From Zerene cesonia (taxonomy: Eukaryota > Arthropoda > Insecta > Lepidoptera > Pieridae): 64,000 nt of DNA. The position numbers and the translations under genes are program-made. Below, piece by piece: positions 12,867-24,095 of the stretch (positions are counted from its first letter, which is position 1; each line of letters starts with the position of its first letter). The notes below the pieces were generated by a model. That model was not told the DNA's origin and ran no database searches. It worked only from the letters and a program-made list of their open reading frames with translations. The stretch lies in contig NC_052119.1 of NCBI RefSeq assembly GCF_012273895.1, positions 372,001 through 436,000 on the forward strand. The letters run 5' to 3'.

Positions 12867-12976
12867 TGACGTCATCAATGTTTATATATATCCGACTAGT
12901 GGCGGCCGTTATCTGGCAAGTGTCGGACGTGTGTGCGCACGCGCACATTGATTATAAGTGAAGTTACGTAGATGAG
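12867..12976 (+). promoter_or_regulatory. Candidate promoter and 5' UTR exon of regucalcin copy 1
   Basis: The coding exon of regucalcin copy 1 opens at a splice acceptor, so a 5' UTR exon must lie upstream. A good candidate is here. A perfect CRE-type octamer TGACGTCA is at 12867-12874, then TATATATA at 12883-12890, and about 85 bases on a donor gag/gtatgtt at 12976/12977. Transcription would start near 12915. The intron to 14566 would be about 1.6 kb. The site matches are seen; promoter use is inferred. Confidence 0.4.
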
Positions 12977-13712
12977 GTATGTTATTTTGAATGTAATGAA
13001 GTCGGTTTTTGTATGGCTTTGTTAATTTTATGATATTATAAGATCAATCCATATTTTTGGTGCTTTTTAAATTTCGTTATAGTGTTTACGAGAAATACGT
13101 GGTGTGGCCAACTTATTGTGTGTTAAAATACAGTTGTGAGGATTCAAACTCGCCGCGTCTTTGATCTTACCGCAGCGTCCTCAATATGTTTTTATTCAAC
13201 TTAATTGTGTACATGAGAAAATGAAGCTAAGTGCCTGAAATTACATCAAAATTAAATACTCATTGTTTGAGCTATTGATTTTTGAAAATTGAATTTATAA
13301 TGCAACAACAATATGTTTTTTTAGAGATGTTTTATTCCAATTGAGAATATATGAATTATTTGTATTTTAATGAAATTTAAATCTATAATAAAATCGTTTT
13401 TTTTTTTTTAATTGGCCAATGTAGCTATAAGAAATGATCTATGGCAGATTTATCTCAGTGGACGAGTCATAAAATTTTAAACATTGTTATTATAATAAAT
13501 TAGAATTATCAAAAAGACACAGCTAAACACATTTTATTTTTTATCAAATATCACAGCAGATTCCAGTCTCATCATTTTCCTCAAAGTTACTGTTAATTAT
13601 TTCATCTATCATTTATAGAGTCTTGATTAAAATATGCTGTTAATAAATTGGTTATTTTTAGAAATAGCTTTTGGTTTAACAATTATGTCTTTGTTTTTGA
13701 AACTATAAGCCA

Positions 13713-13914
13713 CTAGCTGCGCACCGTGGTTTCACCCGCATAAGTATTCCGTAGGAATATCGGAATAATAAGTTGCCTATATGTTATTCCAATTGTCCAG
13801 CTATCGACGTATCAAATTTCATTGCAATCGGTTCAGTAATTTATGCGTGAAAGAGTAACAAACATACACATACATCCATCCTCACAAACTTTCGCATTTA
13901 TAATATTAGGATAT
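13713..13914 (+). mobile_element. RTE-like LINE/SINE tail, diverged
   Basis: Same family as 5324-5548 with more changes (ctagctgcgcaccgtggttt; the CA-run is broken by T). It ends in tataatattaggat, 650 bases before regucalcin copy 1. Confidence 0.78.
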
Positions 13915-14565
13915 CAAGTATCAACTATCTCAAATTTAAGGCTGTTTACTGTCTAGCTGACCTGGCGAAATTCGAAACGCCATCTTTATATTTTTTTTAT
14001 TAAAAAAAGTAAGTTCGGTTAAAAATCGAAATTTATTTTTATCGATATTAATTGATTTAAAATCCCATAGACAATACATATGCACTACAATACGCCCGAT
14101 GCCTGTCATTGTTTTTTATCTCCCATGTAATTGGCGCACAGTTGACCTTACTCAGATATATAACATAGTAGATTTACGATTTTTAAGCCATTAAGCGAGC
14201 TGTGGAGGATATTCAAATGTATTATAATATAGTCACATAGAATGACTTTGTTGTAATGTTGATGTAGCTATATAATACCTATTAATACTGTAAATGCGAG
14301 AGTAAGAGTTACTTTCATCATTATTTCAGCAGTCTTGTCTCTTTTTCACACCTAAACCACTGAATCGATTTGAATGAAAATTTTGTGGCCCAAGAAAAGA
14401 CATAGGATTATACAATTGTATTATAAGTTTACCATGAGTTATACAATTTAAATAAGTATAAAGTCAGTTATAAAAACACATTTTTTTTTATGAGTTTGTC
14501 ACCGGTTTAATTAATACACACTTATTAATAGAACCAATACAAGAACAACTCCAAACTTTCCTCAG

Positions 14566-17500
14566 ATGTCAGTAAAAGTGAAGGCAGTAACGGAGCCGGT
14601 GTGGCTCGGCGAGGGACCGCACTGGTCGCAGGAGGAGCAGGCCCTCTACTTCGTGAGCATCTTCGACCAGACAGTGCATAAGTATGTGCCCAGCAGTGGG
14701 CGACACACCAAGTCCAAGTTGGGTGAGTGGGCAGAATAGCTTGTCTACATCTTTTTAATTTACCCTTTTAATCAACTTCAATAATGGAGAAGGTTATCAA
14801 TGCGATTGTTTTCTGTTTGTTATCTTATACTGGGTGAACCGATTTTTATGATGTATTTTTATTTGAAAGCTAGCGCCGACCATGTGGTTACATTTCAATT
14901 TGTGTTTCTAGTTCTGAGAATTGGAAGGCGGTTTAGTTTTTTGTTAAAAAAAAATATATTCTAAATTATTTTTTTGTTTTTTTTTTCTTATATATATAAA
15001 AACATTACCAACATTTATCAAAACTCTTTTTATTAAGATTAGAAAATTTATTCATATGTATTTTGTGAAGGTTGCACCTTCACAATAACAAATTTTTTCC
15101 AGCAATTTCCAATCACGAATTCGTTTATCGCAATAAAATTGATTACATTTCGCCCCTTTTCCAGACGCGATGCCCGGCTTCATAATCCCCGTAGAGGGTA
15201 AAAAGGACCAATTCGTGGTGGGGCTGAAGCGCGAGGTGGTCGTCATACAGTGGGACGGCGAGGACGGCACGGCGAAACGGCTGCGGACGATAACCGAGCT
15301 GGACAAGCACACGCCCGAGAACAGGATCAACGACGCCAAGGCTGACCCCAGAGGCAGGCTGTTTGTTGGTGAGAGGATTTTTTGTAAAAAAATATATATT
15401 TTTTGTGATTTTTTGTGTTGTGATGGTTCTTAATCATCTCAATAGGTGGCGTGGGGTGCCCCTTAGGCGCATAAAACCGAAAGAGTAGAAGAAATTCGAT
15501 TACTGTGGCGGGATCACGGGTGGCCGAGAGGCTAGGCGTTGCTACAGTTTGGCAAAAAACGCGGTTTCGAATCCCGCCTCGTAATCAAATTTTTCTATTC
15601 TTTCCAAAAATTTGTTGTGTATAGTTTTCTTAAACTAGGAAGCTTATTGGACAAGTCTTATTTTACTTTATTAGATGTATTCCAGTCTTCTCTATTGATT
15701 TGTACCTGAAGCTCCCGTCTCTATTGGAAAATATTGTTTTAATTATAAAGATATGATACCTCAATAAGATCAGTAAAATCTACACATTTTATTTATTTAT
15801 CGCGGAACAGTTATAGATAAGTAGTCTGGATTAGCACATAGGCTTCTTTTTACTGGGGTACGACGCGAGTGACGACGCGGGTTACAACGAGTCTTTTTAT
15901 CATATAATTAAATCTTTAATTTCACACATTACAGGCACAATGGGCCACGAGTATGAACCGGGCAAGTTCCACTTGAAAAAGGGCTCCCTCTATCGCGTAG
16001 ACCCCGACGGACAAACGCACAGAGTGGTGGACAATATCGATATATCGAACGGGCTCTGCTGGGACGTGAAAGAAAAGGCGTTTTACTATACAGACTCTTT
16101 TGAGTACGCAGTCAGGAGATACGACTATGATATTGAGACTGGCAACATTTGTGAGTGTTTTTATTAGTTAAATGATTAAAATTGTTATTGTGTACAACCG
16201 CTCCACCCCGGTTTCGCTCGTGATACATATATATCCGCGGTGAAAGGATTTTATAAAACTGACTTCTAGTTACTGACATTAGAAGCGTTCAAACAATTCT
16301 TCGTCTTTATATCATTACTATAGATTACGATTGTTCGTCAGAGAAAAAACTTTATTTATGGTGGCATGTATGGTGATGGACAAATATTTATAATAACTTT
16401 TGACGTGACAACGTCTTAAATTAGGTTGCGGCTCGGAGTCACTCATGAAAAAGTGTAACGCCCGGTAACGTTACGATGAGTCACCGAACTATGATCGGTC
16501 CGCCGCGCGCGCAGCACTAGAGTATTAGGCGCATTGAATCGGCGCGTGCTTGTGTCTCTGTCTCTGTCTTTTTGGTAAACAAAATATATTTTCTATAGTT
16601 AAAATTTGAGCAATTCTTATTTTCATTCAATTCCTTGTTCCTATTGTGCAATTTAATAATATTCATATCAATAAATATTCTACCGAGAAAAAGACGTTGT
16701 CACGTAAAATCTTCGCTCGTAAAACCGACTTTACAGGCAACCATTTTTTTTTTATTCACAAATTATATTATCTGCAGTGTAAATACACTGCTTTTATGCA
16801 TACATTTAAATAAAAGAAATATGCATTGTACTTGTTATAAAAAAAAACATCCCCATAAATATAGTTATCGTTTAAAGTTGAAATACTTGAATATACATAC
16901 TTTCATAATACTAGCGCTAGCATTACTTAATTCTTGAATACTACGAGGAATTCTATTGTGATGGTCCTTGTTCCATTATTGGACTTTTTTGTTTAGAAAG
17001 CCGGAAAACAGGCAATAGTTTGTTATAATAATTTCTCAGGGAACCCAGCCTCGTGTTCTTATGTATAAAGCATTTCAATGCTACAAACCTTTTTTTTTTC
17101 TTTATAAAATTTGTTATAATATACTTTCAGCGAACCGCCGCGTAGTGCTCTTATTAAAAAATGATAATAATTTTATTTTATATAAAATTTATCATAATAA
17201 TCGTTCCAGCGAACCCCCGCCTGGTGTTCGTGTACAAGGAGCACGGGCTGGACGGTATCGTGGACGGTATGACCATCGACACGGACGGTAACCTCTGGAT
17301 AGCCAACTTCGACGGTAAACAGGTGAGTAGGCTGCTTTCGGCCCTATATATATATGATGCCAGTTCACATGGGGAATACTGACGATAGTAATAAGTTGAC
17401 ATCTTATGTACGTGTTCAAGCAACAAATAAATTGATTTGTGTTTGAATTTGCTTTATGAGCTGGTGCCTCGCGTGTGGTCCCTTTTAAAGAACTGGATCG

Positions 17501-17975
17501 TTCTGAGAATCTGAAGGATTTTGTTAAAAATAACTGTTCAGTAATTCGGGCCTGGATCCTTTTCCTCACCCTCACAAGTCCATTACTTCTTTCAAGTCAT
17601 CAATCCTTTAGTTCTCCCTTTCCCCTTAAAAGCGGGCAGTCCGTTCGGAATTCCAGAAGCACTACCTTCTGGCGAACCACCAGCTCGGTTGCCCGCTATG
17701 ACATAAAAAAAGCAATAAATTTTAAAACAATGCATTTATCCTGAATCCAGGTAATCAAAGTAGACCCAAGAGCCGGCAAGCTCCTCCAAAAGATCCCCAC
17801 CCCAGCTCTGCAGACGACATCAGCTTGCTTCGGAGGTCCAAACCTAGACACCCTATACGTGACGTCAGCCTGCATGAACCGTGGGGTGGAGCAGCCCCCA
17901 CCCTGCGGGGCCACCTTCGAGGTGACGGGCCTGGGGGTGAAAGGATACCCCAGTGTTAGCGTCAAGTTACTGTAA
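14566..17975 (+). CDS. Regucalcin / SMP-30 gene, copy 1 (complete, 5 coding exons)
   Basis: Seen: join 14566-14722, 15165-15368, 15935-16150, 17210-17322, 17751-17975 with GT-AG introns, phases 1,1,1,0, giving 304 aa. Regucalcin is normally about 299 aa. The protein is a six-bladed beta-propeller of the SMP-30/gluconolactonase family, a cytosolic calcium-binding protein with lactonase activity. Motifs: GEGPHW at residue 15 (metal-binding Glu16), RINDAKADPRGR in exon 2 (substrate Arg and Asn; the usual NDGK is NDAK here), GTMGHE, ISNGL with the metal-binding Asn in exon 3, and DGMTIDTDGNLW with the metal-binding Asp in exon 4. The usual 'YFVDI' of blade 1 reads YFVSI. The ATG lies directly after a splice acceptor (tttcctcag/ATG), so a non-coding first exon is required. 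AATAAA follows at 17995-18000. Its neighbour is an inverted paralog. The family assignment is secure; whether this copy is catalytic is inference. Confidence 0.93.
14790..14960 (+). mobile_element. Dispersed repeat in intron 1 of regucalcin copy 1
   Basis: 'gaaccgatttttatgatgta', 'tagcgccgaccatgtggtta', 'ggcggtttagttttttgtta'. Related stretches are at 17450-17540 and 20905-21010. Confidence 0.5.
15420..15590 (+). mobile_element. tRNA-derived SINE, copy in intron 2 of regucalcin copy 1
   Basis: Head: ttcttaatcatctcaatagg, a gccccttaggcgc hairpin, and aagagtagaagaaattcg. tRNA-like part: gatcacgggtggccgagagg and B box ggtttcgaatcccgcc. Very similar to 18214-18390 in the opposite orientation. 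Confidence 0.75.
17131..17160 (+). pseudogene. Decoy duplicate of the start of regucalcin exon 4
   Basis: 79 bases before the true exon 4 acceptor (17208-17209) is a second acceptor, ctttcag at 17124-17130, followed by cgaaccgccgcgtagtgctc. The real exon starts with cgaacccccgcctggtgttc. The similarity covers the acceptor and about 25 exon bases and then runs into AT-rich sequence with a stop. It looks like a partial tandem copy of the exon boundary. Use of this acceptor would stop translation early. Confidence 0.6.
17560..17705 (-). mobile_element. Lepidopteran dispersed repeat in intron 4 of regucalcin copy 1
   Basis: Plus strand: 'accaccagctcggttgcccg' with 'gacataaaaaaag', the reverse of the head seen at 31540 and the edge seen at 2165. 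Confidence 0.6.
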
Positions 17976-17994
17976 AGTTTTAATGATGTATTGT

Positions 17995-18000
17995 AATAAA
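17995..18000 (+). terminator. Poly(A) signal of regucalcin copy 1
   Basis: AATAAA lies 20 bases after the stop codon at 17973-17975. A second AATAAA-containing stretch follows about 30 bases later. Confidence 0.7.
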
Positions 18001-18213
18001 GATTGCCTGTATTTTGTGTTTTATTGTAATAAAGATTCCATATTTAATATTTTGAATTTTAATTTAAGAGCCCTATATTTTTTCGCCCCAAATAAACAAT
18101 TTTGAATTTTGATTTTTTTATTGTTTTATGAAACACAATAAATCTATCAATTTTTTTGTTTTTATAGCATTGAAATGCTTTTTAAATTGTAAATTTTGAA
18201 ACAATAGAAAAAA

Positions 18214-18390
18214 ATAGATCATGAGGCGGGATTCGAACCCGCGTCTTTTTGCCAAACCGTAGTAACGCCTAGCCTCTCGGCCACCCGTGATCCCTCCTCA
18301 GAAATTGAATTTCTTCTACTCTTTCGGTTTTATGTGCCTAAGGCACATCCCACGCCATCTATTGAGATGATTAAGAATCATCACAACCAA
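18214..18390 (-). mobile_element. tRNA-derived SINE between the two regucalcin genes
   Basis: Minus-strand copy of the 15420 element with head (gtgccttaggcac, agagtagaagaaattc) and tRNA-like module (gggtggccgagaggctaggc, cgggttcgaatcccgcctca). Confidence 0.75.
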
Positions 18391-18612
18391 TATGAAACAT
18401 TATTTCAATGATTACAATATGGTATCGATGGAACGCGGCTATGTTAAATTAAATTTTTCATTTTTTTATAGCATTGAAATACATTTTAAAGGGTAGAAAA
18501 AAAACTAAAAAAAATAAATTGATTAAAAAGGTAATTCGCAATTATTAATGCGCATTTACTAAATGAAAAGTACTTATCAAATTAAAGACAATGAAACAAG
18601 TGATATAACAAA

Positions 18613-18618
18613 CTTTAA
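18613..18618 (-). terminator. Possible poly(A) signal of regucalcin copy 2
   Basis: ATTAAA on the minus strand, 58 bases after the stop codon. No AATAAA was seen closer. The transcript end therefore rests on this common variant. Confidence 0.45.
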
Positions 18619-18675
18619 TATAAAACAATAATAAACAATGATATGTATGTATATAGAACATGTTTCGTTATAACT

Positions 18676-21600
18676 TTATGCTTGCAATTTAAAATTATAA
18701 CCTGGCAACCCAGTCACTCCCAACCCAGTTACCATATACGTACAACCGGCGGAAGGGTTTTTTTCCTTATCTATATTAATACATGCGCTGGTAACGAACA
18801 AAATATCATAATTAGGACCGCCAAATATCACGGAAGTCACTTGTTCCGCTGGTATGGGGACCTTTCTCATCAATTTCCCCGTACGGGGATCGATTTGGAT
18901 CACACAAGACCCGTTGAAGACCGCGACCCATAAGTTGCCGTCCTTGTCTATGGTCGAACCATCCGGCAGACCTTCAATGCCGTTTTTCTTGAAGTCGAAG
19001 ATAAACCTCATGTTAGCTGGAATTTATTTCATTTAATTCGAATCGATTATATTATGTTGTTCTCATTTTTTTGAAATATTAATAGCAAATGTAACGAAAG
19101 ATATAAATGACCGTTTAGTTTCCAAATATCTAATAAAAATTGAAAGAGTTTTACTATGAGATATGTAAATAGTTGTTAATAAATATTAGTTTAAAAAAAA
19201 CTAAAAAACACGCTTTAACAAAAATCATATTTTGCAAATTAAAAAATGGAATAATTTTATCAAATTAGTGTATTGTCATCGGTCCTCAATAAATCTACAA
19301 AGTTTGAACGAAATCTGGCCGTTTAAAGTGGGTCAAAATCGCGCCCAAATAAGTCGGTTACAAACAAACATACAAACAAACATACAGGTGAAGCTAATAA
19401 AAAGCGTGTAAAAAAAGCAACATGTAACATGTTTTGAATCATATTTCCGTCTTAATACTTACAAATTTCTCCGGTTTCCACATTATAATCATATCTCCGT
19501 ATATTGAATTCAAACGAGTCAGTGTAGTACATGGCATTTTCCTTCAAATCCCACGCAAGACCGTTGGATATACTTATTTTGTCACAGAGCTTCACAATGG
19601 CTCCGTTATTATCGATGCGGTAGAACGAGCCCATGTTGCTTACCACTTGGCCCGCCACTTCGTGGCCCATAGTCCCTGGAAAATATTAAATTAAATTATG
19701 TAATTATAATACTTGTCTGAATATAAGTCAGAACAGAATAGACAAAATCGTAAAAATACGTCAAAGAAAAGAAGATTCTGTTTATTTTTCTACTATTGCA
19801 TACTTATTACGCCTATTTTAAGAATTCATTATTCACAGTAAAGGTTAAATAAAACAACAAACACAAGGTCACAATTAGGTTCGGTAGATGTTTAACAGTG
19901 ATCTCAAGATCAACCCATCAAGAGGCGTTCACTGAAATACAAAGTGTATCAGACAATTAGAGAGGTGGAAAAAAAATACTTCAAAGTCACACCAGCAAAA
20001 ATTCTCCCACGGGGGTCGGCTTTTCCATCATTAATCCTGGTGGGCGCGTCTACATCCTGGTCCACCTTCCCCAGGACCTTCACTACGTTAACTTTACTTC
20101 CATTCTTTCCGTCCCACTGGACAATCTCGAAGGTCTTTTCTTCACCAACAATAAACTGGTCTGTGGTACCTTCAACGGGAACCATGAAGCCTACTCGGCC
20201 ATCTGAAATTATTTGTTTATGGTTAAGGGATAGATAGTTATTATATAATCTGCGTTTGTAAGCCTACCTGGCTGAACTGATTACCCGTACCCGTTCATAC
20301 CGTGTTATCCATTCATTGATAATAGCTTCGGTTATAATCCAAAAGGATTGTATTAGAAAAACAAACCCAAATTTATAATTTAGTAAACTGAATTAGTTTC
20401 TAAGATGAAATCAACAAAAGCAAATACAGAGATCTTTTATTTGTTCTATGATCCATCTATCTGTCTGATATATGCTTTCACGCTTAAACCACTGAACCGA
20501 AAGGGTGTAGATATGCTTTCGACGAGAAAGCAAACCTTGATGCGACTTAAGAAATGAAATATAGTCCATATTGGAGATTTCTAAACCTCGCCATACCAAA
20601 GGACGAGCGCGCAGGTGAATCCGCGGGCGGAAAGCTAGTAGGTAATTAAAACAACAAACAGTATTGCATAAGATTAAATTCTACTTCTTGAAGAAATCTG
20701 CTTCATAACAAGTGGGCGATTATAATTCAATGTGAAATTGAGTAAAGATACTACTATCAATTGAAGTTCAAGATATCTGTATTAAATTTGTACTTAACAT
20801 ATTATTATAGGTAGATATATAATATTTTATCTAATACAACGTATACACATAATCAACGTATATTCTCAATTCGACTGTAGGTATTTTTTGTGTTTGTTAG
20901 AGCAATTGAAAGGGAACCGATTTTGATGATGTTTGAAGGCTCCCCTGTGGTCCCTTTTAAATTTAGTTTAGTTCTAACTTTTGAAAGCGGTTCAGTTTTT
21001 TTGTTACATATATTCAATATTCACTGAATCTTTCTACAGTTTTATTACGTAAATAAGTATACGTCGCCGTAATACTGGAAATACAATGTTAGATCTAGCA
21101 CGGGGATGATCTTTAGCATGTAATTACAATTATTTGTGTTGTTTAAAATTGGTTTAATATCAGATTGGCGCATTTAAACAAACGAGTTCTTCAGGCCGTA
21201 GCCGCGGGCACAGCTAGTACGATATATTTCGAGTGTAATAAGCATTCATTCAAGACTCCACTTCTGATGCGCCATTGTACATCTAATGTACTTATAACTC
21301 ATAATTGTTATGATAGGTCCAGGCTGACCTTGAAAACACTACGGCACATCCCTTATAAAATATACCTAGTTTAACGTATTGTCGCATACCATGTATTAAT
21401 TGTATTTTAATTACTAAATAAAACATTTTATTAAAGGAATTTTAATACCTTTCTTATCAATTTTTTCCACAGCAAGCTGTTTTAACTATCACTTCATTTG
21501 CGTAAAAACGGCATAGGGACATATATATGTCAATAACAACATTTTTTTATATATAAAAAACAATCACGCCAGACTCATACATTTATTTATTTAAACATAT

Positions 21601-21980
21601 TTTGTAAAATTACTGTTCTATTTTGATCTTGCAGGCAATTTTGTTGTTTATCGAAAATTAAAAAAAAGTTTTATAGCGGGTACCTAGTTGGCTAACAGGA
21701 TCTTGTAAAAATTAATAAATAATTAACTTATTAAGTTATTTTTTTTCTCTTATTCATTTCATGTATTTGCAATTAATTTAATATAAATTATGGTATTGTA
21801 CTGTTTTTAATGAATCTACATACCAAGTTTTCCTTCTGTGTGTTCGCCGGTGGAAGGTACATATTTATGGATGGCAGCTCCGTTGATATCAACAAAAAAC
21901 AAGACCTGTTGCTTTTCATCCCAGTGTGGCCCTTCACCTAACTTTAGGGACTCCGAAATTTTTTCCACTTTCAACGACAT
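18676..21980 (-). CDS. Regucalcin / SMP-30 gene, copy 2 (complete, 4 coding exons)
   Basis: Seen: exons in transcript order 21824-21980, 19993-20202, 19463-19675, 18676-19016; all GT-AG, all introns phase 1, 306 aa. It is the same beta-propeller family as the neighbouring + strand gene. Motifs: GEGPHW with canonical YFVDI in... strictly FFVDI here, NDGKADPRGR (canonical NDG), GTMGHE, ISNGLAWD, and PDGSTIDKDGNLWVA with the metal-binding Asp. The C-terminus has VTGLGVTGLPGY, the usual SMP-30 ending. Exon 1 has the same length (157 nt) and phase as in copy 1, and the ATG again follows an acceptor directly (ttaactacag/ATG). Copies 1 and 2 are tail-to-tail, about 700 bases apart. The last exon corresponds to exons 4 and 5 of copy 1 fused. 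The protein divergence suggests an old duplication. Intron 3 holds a MITE. Confidence 0.93.
19187..19415. mobile_element. MITE-like element, short form, in intron 3 of regucalcin copy 2
   Basis: Reverse orientation to the 8968 copy. Shares 'gggcgcgattttgacccact', 'aacggccagatttcgttcaa', 'gaggaccgatgacaatacac', and both acacgctt ends. The nested fold-back is absent. Confidence 0.78.
20450..20642 (-). mobile_element. Retroelement tail in intron 1 of regucalcin copy 2
   Basis: The plus strand ends in ccgcgggcggaaagctagta, the reverse complement of the family head. 'ccactgaaccga' inside is the usual inner motif. Confidence 0.55.
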
Positions 21981-22479
21981 CTGTAGTTAATAATGTATGA
22001 AATTTTATAGTTGTATATATAATATTTCACTAGCCCGCCCCGGTTTCGCTCGTATACATCAGCAGCTTATAGCACTCAGGCACAAATTAAATAATTGTTA
22101 CTAAACACATGGATAACCGGTACTGTAAGTATATACAACTCTTACACTCCTAAACTATTAAACTCTTCAGCTTCATTTTGTTTAATTATTAGTGTCGAGT
22201 ATAGACTTCTCAAACTAATAAAGCAATAGAAACTTAATGCTAATCATTTGAAACTATTTTTTAAGATACTTTTTTATCGTAGTTATGCTAATAAGAGTAA
22301 AATGCAATAACACAAAGTTAATCCAATAATAATTAATGTATACTCAACGCTAAAACGTATTAAAAGAGATATACTAGCAACAACAATAAAATTATTAGCG
22401 TATTAATAAAGAAAATATTCATATGTAAACAAGTTCATTAATAAAACAGTATTAAAATGCTTGGAATTATGTAACATAC

Positions 22480-22600
22480 CGTACTCAACCGTATAATAAT
22501 CCTGTTTATAAATAACAAATTCAACAATAAACACGGCCGTAACAACAGTTCGCCAACTTGCGAATAACTTCGCGTACAAGTTTAGACTTTAGATTCTTTC
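22480..22600 (-). promoter_or_regulatory. Candidate 5' UTR exon of regucalcin copy 2
   Basis: Copy 2 needs an upstream non-coding exon, because its ATG follows an acceptor. On the minus strand the sequence ...gagtacg/gtatgtt ends at 22480 with a donor very like the one proposed for copy 1 (gag/gtatgtt). The segment above it is less AT-rich than its surroundings. The 5' edge is not defined by the sequence and no clear TATA box was seen. Confidence 0.3.
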
Positions 22601-22887
22601 GAGTTGACACGCAATCAATTCGTGTGGTTGCACATAGGTATCTATTCATATCAAGTGCTCTGTGAGGTACCTATTACCTAGTATAGTATTATATTATCTG
22701 TGCTATTATACTTTTGCACGCTGTCTTTCACTGTATCTAGAGTGCATTAATATGTAAAAAATTTGGGAATTTCATTTCTCATTTGGTGAAGTCCTAGTTA
22801 TGTGTCAACCACGTAATATTTTTTGCGTAATCAATAAAATATTGATGAATATTTTAAAGGTCTTTCTAAGAACAACATATCTTATAT

Positions 22888-23007
22888 CTTTAAACGAGCA
22901 ATTCTTGTATATATATATACATATAAATAGGAATCTCGGAATCGGCTCCAACGATTTTCATGAAATTTAGTATATAGGGTGTTTCGGGGGCGATAAATCG
23001 ATCTAGC
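22888..23007 (-). mobile_element. LINE 3' tail beside the gap
   Basis: Near-identical in reverse complement to 10180-10290: 'ttcatgaaaatcgttggagc', 'cgatttatcgcccccgaaa' and 'caagaattgctcgttta' are shared. The orientation agrees with the endonuclease fragment on the far side of the gap. Confidence 0.7.
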
Positions 23008-24007
23008 NNNNNNNNNNNNNNNNNNNNNNNNNNNNNNNNNNNNNNNNNNNNNNNNNNNNNNNNNNNNNNNNNNNNNNNNNNNNNNNNNNNNNNNNNNNNN
23101 NNNNNNNNNNNNNNNNNNNNNNNNNNNNNNNNNNNNNNNNNNNNNNNNNNNNNNNNNNNNNNNNNNNNNNNNNNNNNNNNNNNNNNNNNNNNNNNNNNNN
23201 NNNNNNNNNNNNNNNNNNNNNNNNNNNNNNNNNNNNNNNNNNNNNNNNNNNNNNNNNNNNNNNNNNNNNNNNNNNNNNNNNNNNNNNNNNNNNNNNNNNN
23301 NNNNNNNNNNNNNNNNNNNNNNNNNNNNNNNNNNNNNNNNNNNNNNNNNNNNNNNNNNNNNNNNNNNNNNNNNNNNNNNNNNNNNNNNNNNNNNNNNNNN
23401 NNNNNNNNNNNNNNNNNNNNNNNNNNNNNNNNNNNNNNNNNNNNNNNNNNNNNNNNNNNNNNNNNNNNNNNNNNNNNNNNNNNNNNNNNNNNNNNNNNNN
23501 NNNNNNNNNNNNNNNNNNNNNNNNNNNNNNNNNNNNNNNNNNNNNNNNNNNNNNNNNNNNNNNNNNNNNNNNNNNNNNNNNNNNNNNNNNNNNNNNNNNN
23601 NNNNNNNNNNNNNNNNNNNNNNNNNNNNNNNNNNNNNNNNNNNNNNNNNNNNNNNNNNNNNNNNNNNNNNNNNNNNNNNNNNNNNNNNNNNNNNNNNNNN
23701 NNNNNNNNNNNNNNNNNNNNNNNNNNNNNNNNNNNNNNNNNNNNNNNNNNNNNNNNNNNNNNNNNNNNNNNNNNNNNNNNNNNNNNNNNNNNNNNNNNNN
23801 NNNNNNNNNNNNNNNNNNNNNNNNNNNNNNNNNNNNNNNNNNNNNNNNNNNNNNNNNNNNNNNNNNNNNNNNNNNNNNNNNNNNNNNNNNNNNNNNNNNN
23901 NNNNNNNNNNNNNNNNNNNNNNNNNNNNNNNNNNNNNNNNNNNNNNNNNNNNNNNNNNNNNNNNNNNNNNNNNNNNNNNNNNNNNNNNNNNNNNNNNNNN
24001 NNNNNNN
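23008..24007. other. Assembly gap of exactly 1000 Ns
   Basis: The round number suggests a placeholder of unknown true size. Both flanks carry parts of a LINE on the minus strand, so the gap probably reflects a repeat that did not assemble. Confidence 0.95.
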
Positions 24008-24095
24008 ACTGCACAATCGACACATTATTGAAAACACTCTTTCTCCATAACAAGGCTAAACCTCCGTACGGCCTGCCTCGCAAAAACATATTCAT
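24008..24095 (-). mobile_element. LINE endonuclease-domain fragment beside the gap
   Basis: The minus strand reads GRPYGGLALLWRKSVF, a signature of the endonuclease domain of non-LTR retrotransposons. The frame runs into the gap. The fragment is the 5' side of an element whose 3' tail is at 22890-23007. Confidence 0.75.

Noticed and set aside
18214..18300. tRNA gene on the minus strand
   Set aside because: A and B boxes are good, but the acceptor and anticodon arms do not make a full cloverleaf, and the head sequence repeats with it at 15420; it is a SINE. The same holds for 61057, 15511 and 213.
22890..24095. 401- and 344-residue frames across the gap
   Set aside because: They consist of Ns; only the endonuclease fragment at the right edge has meaning.
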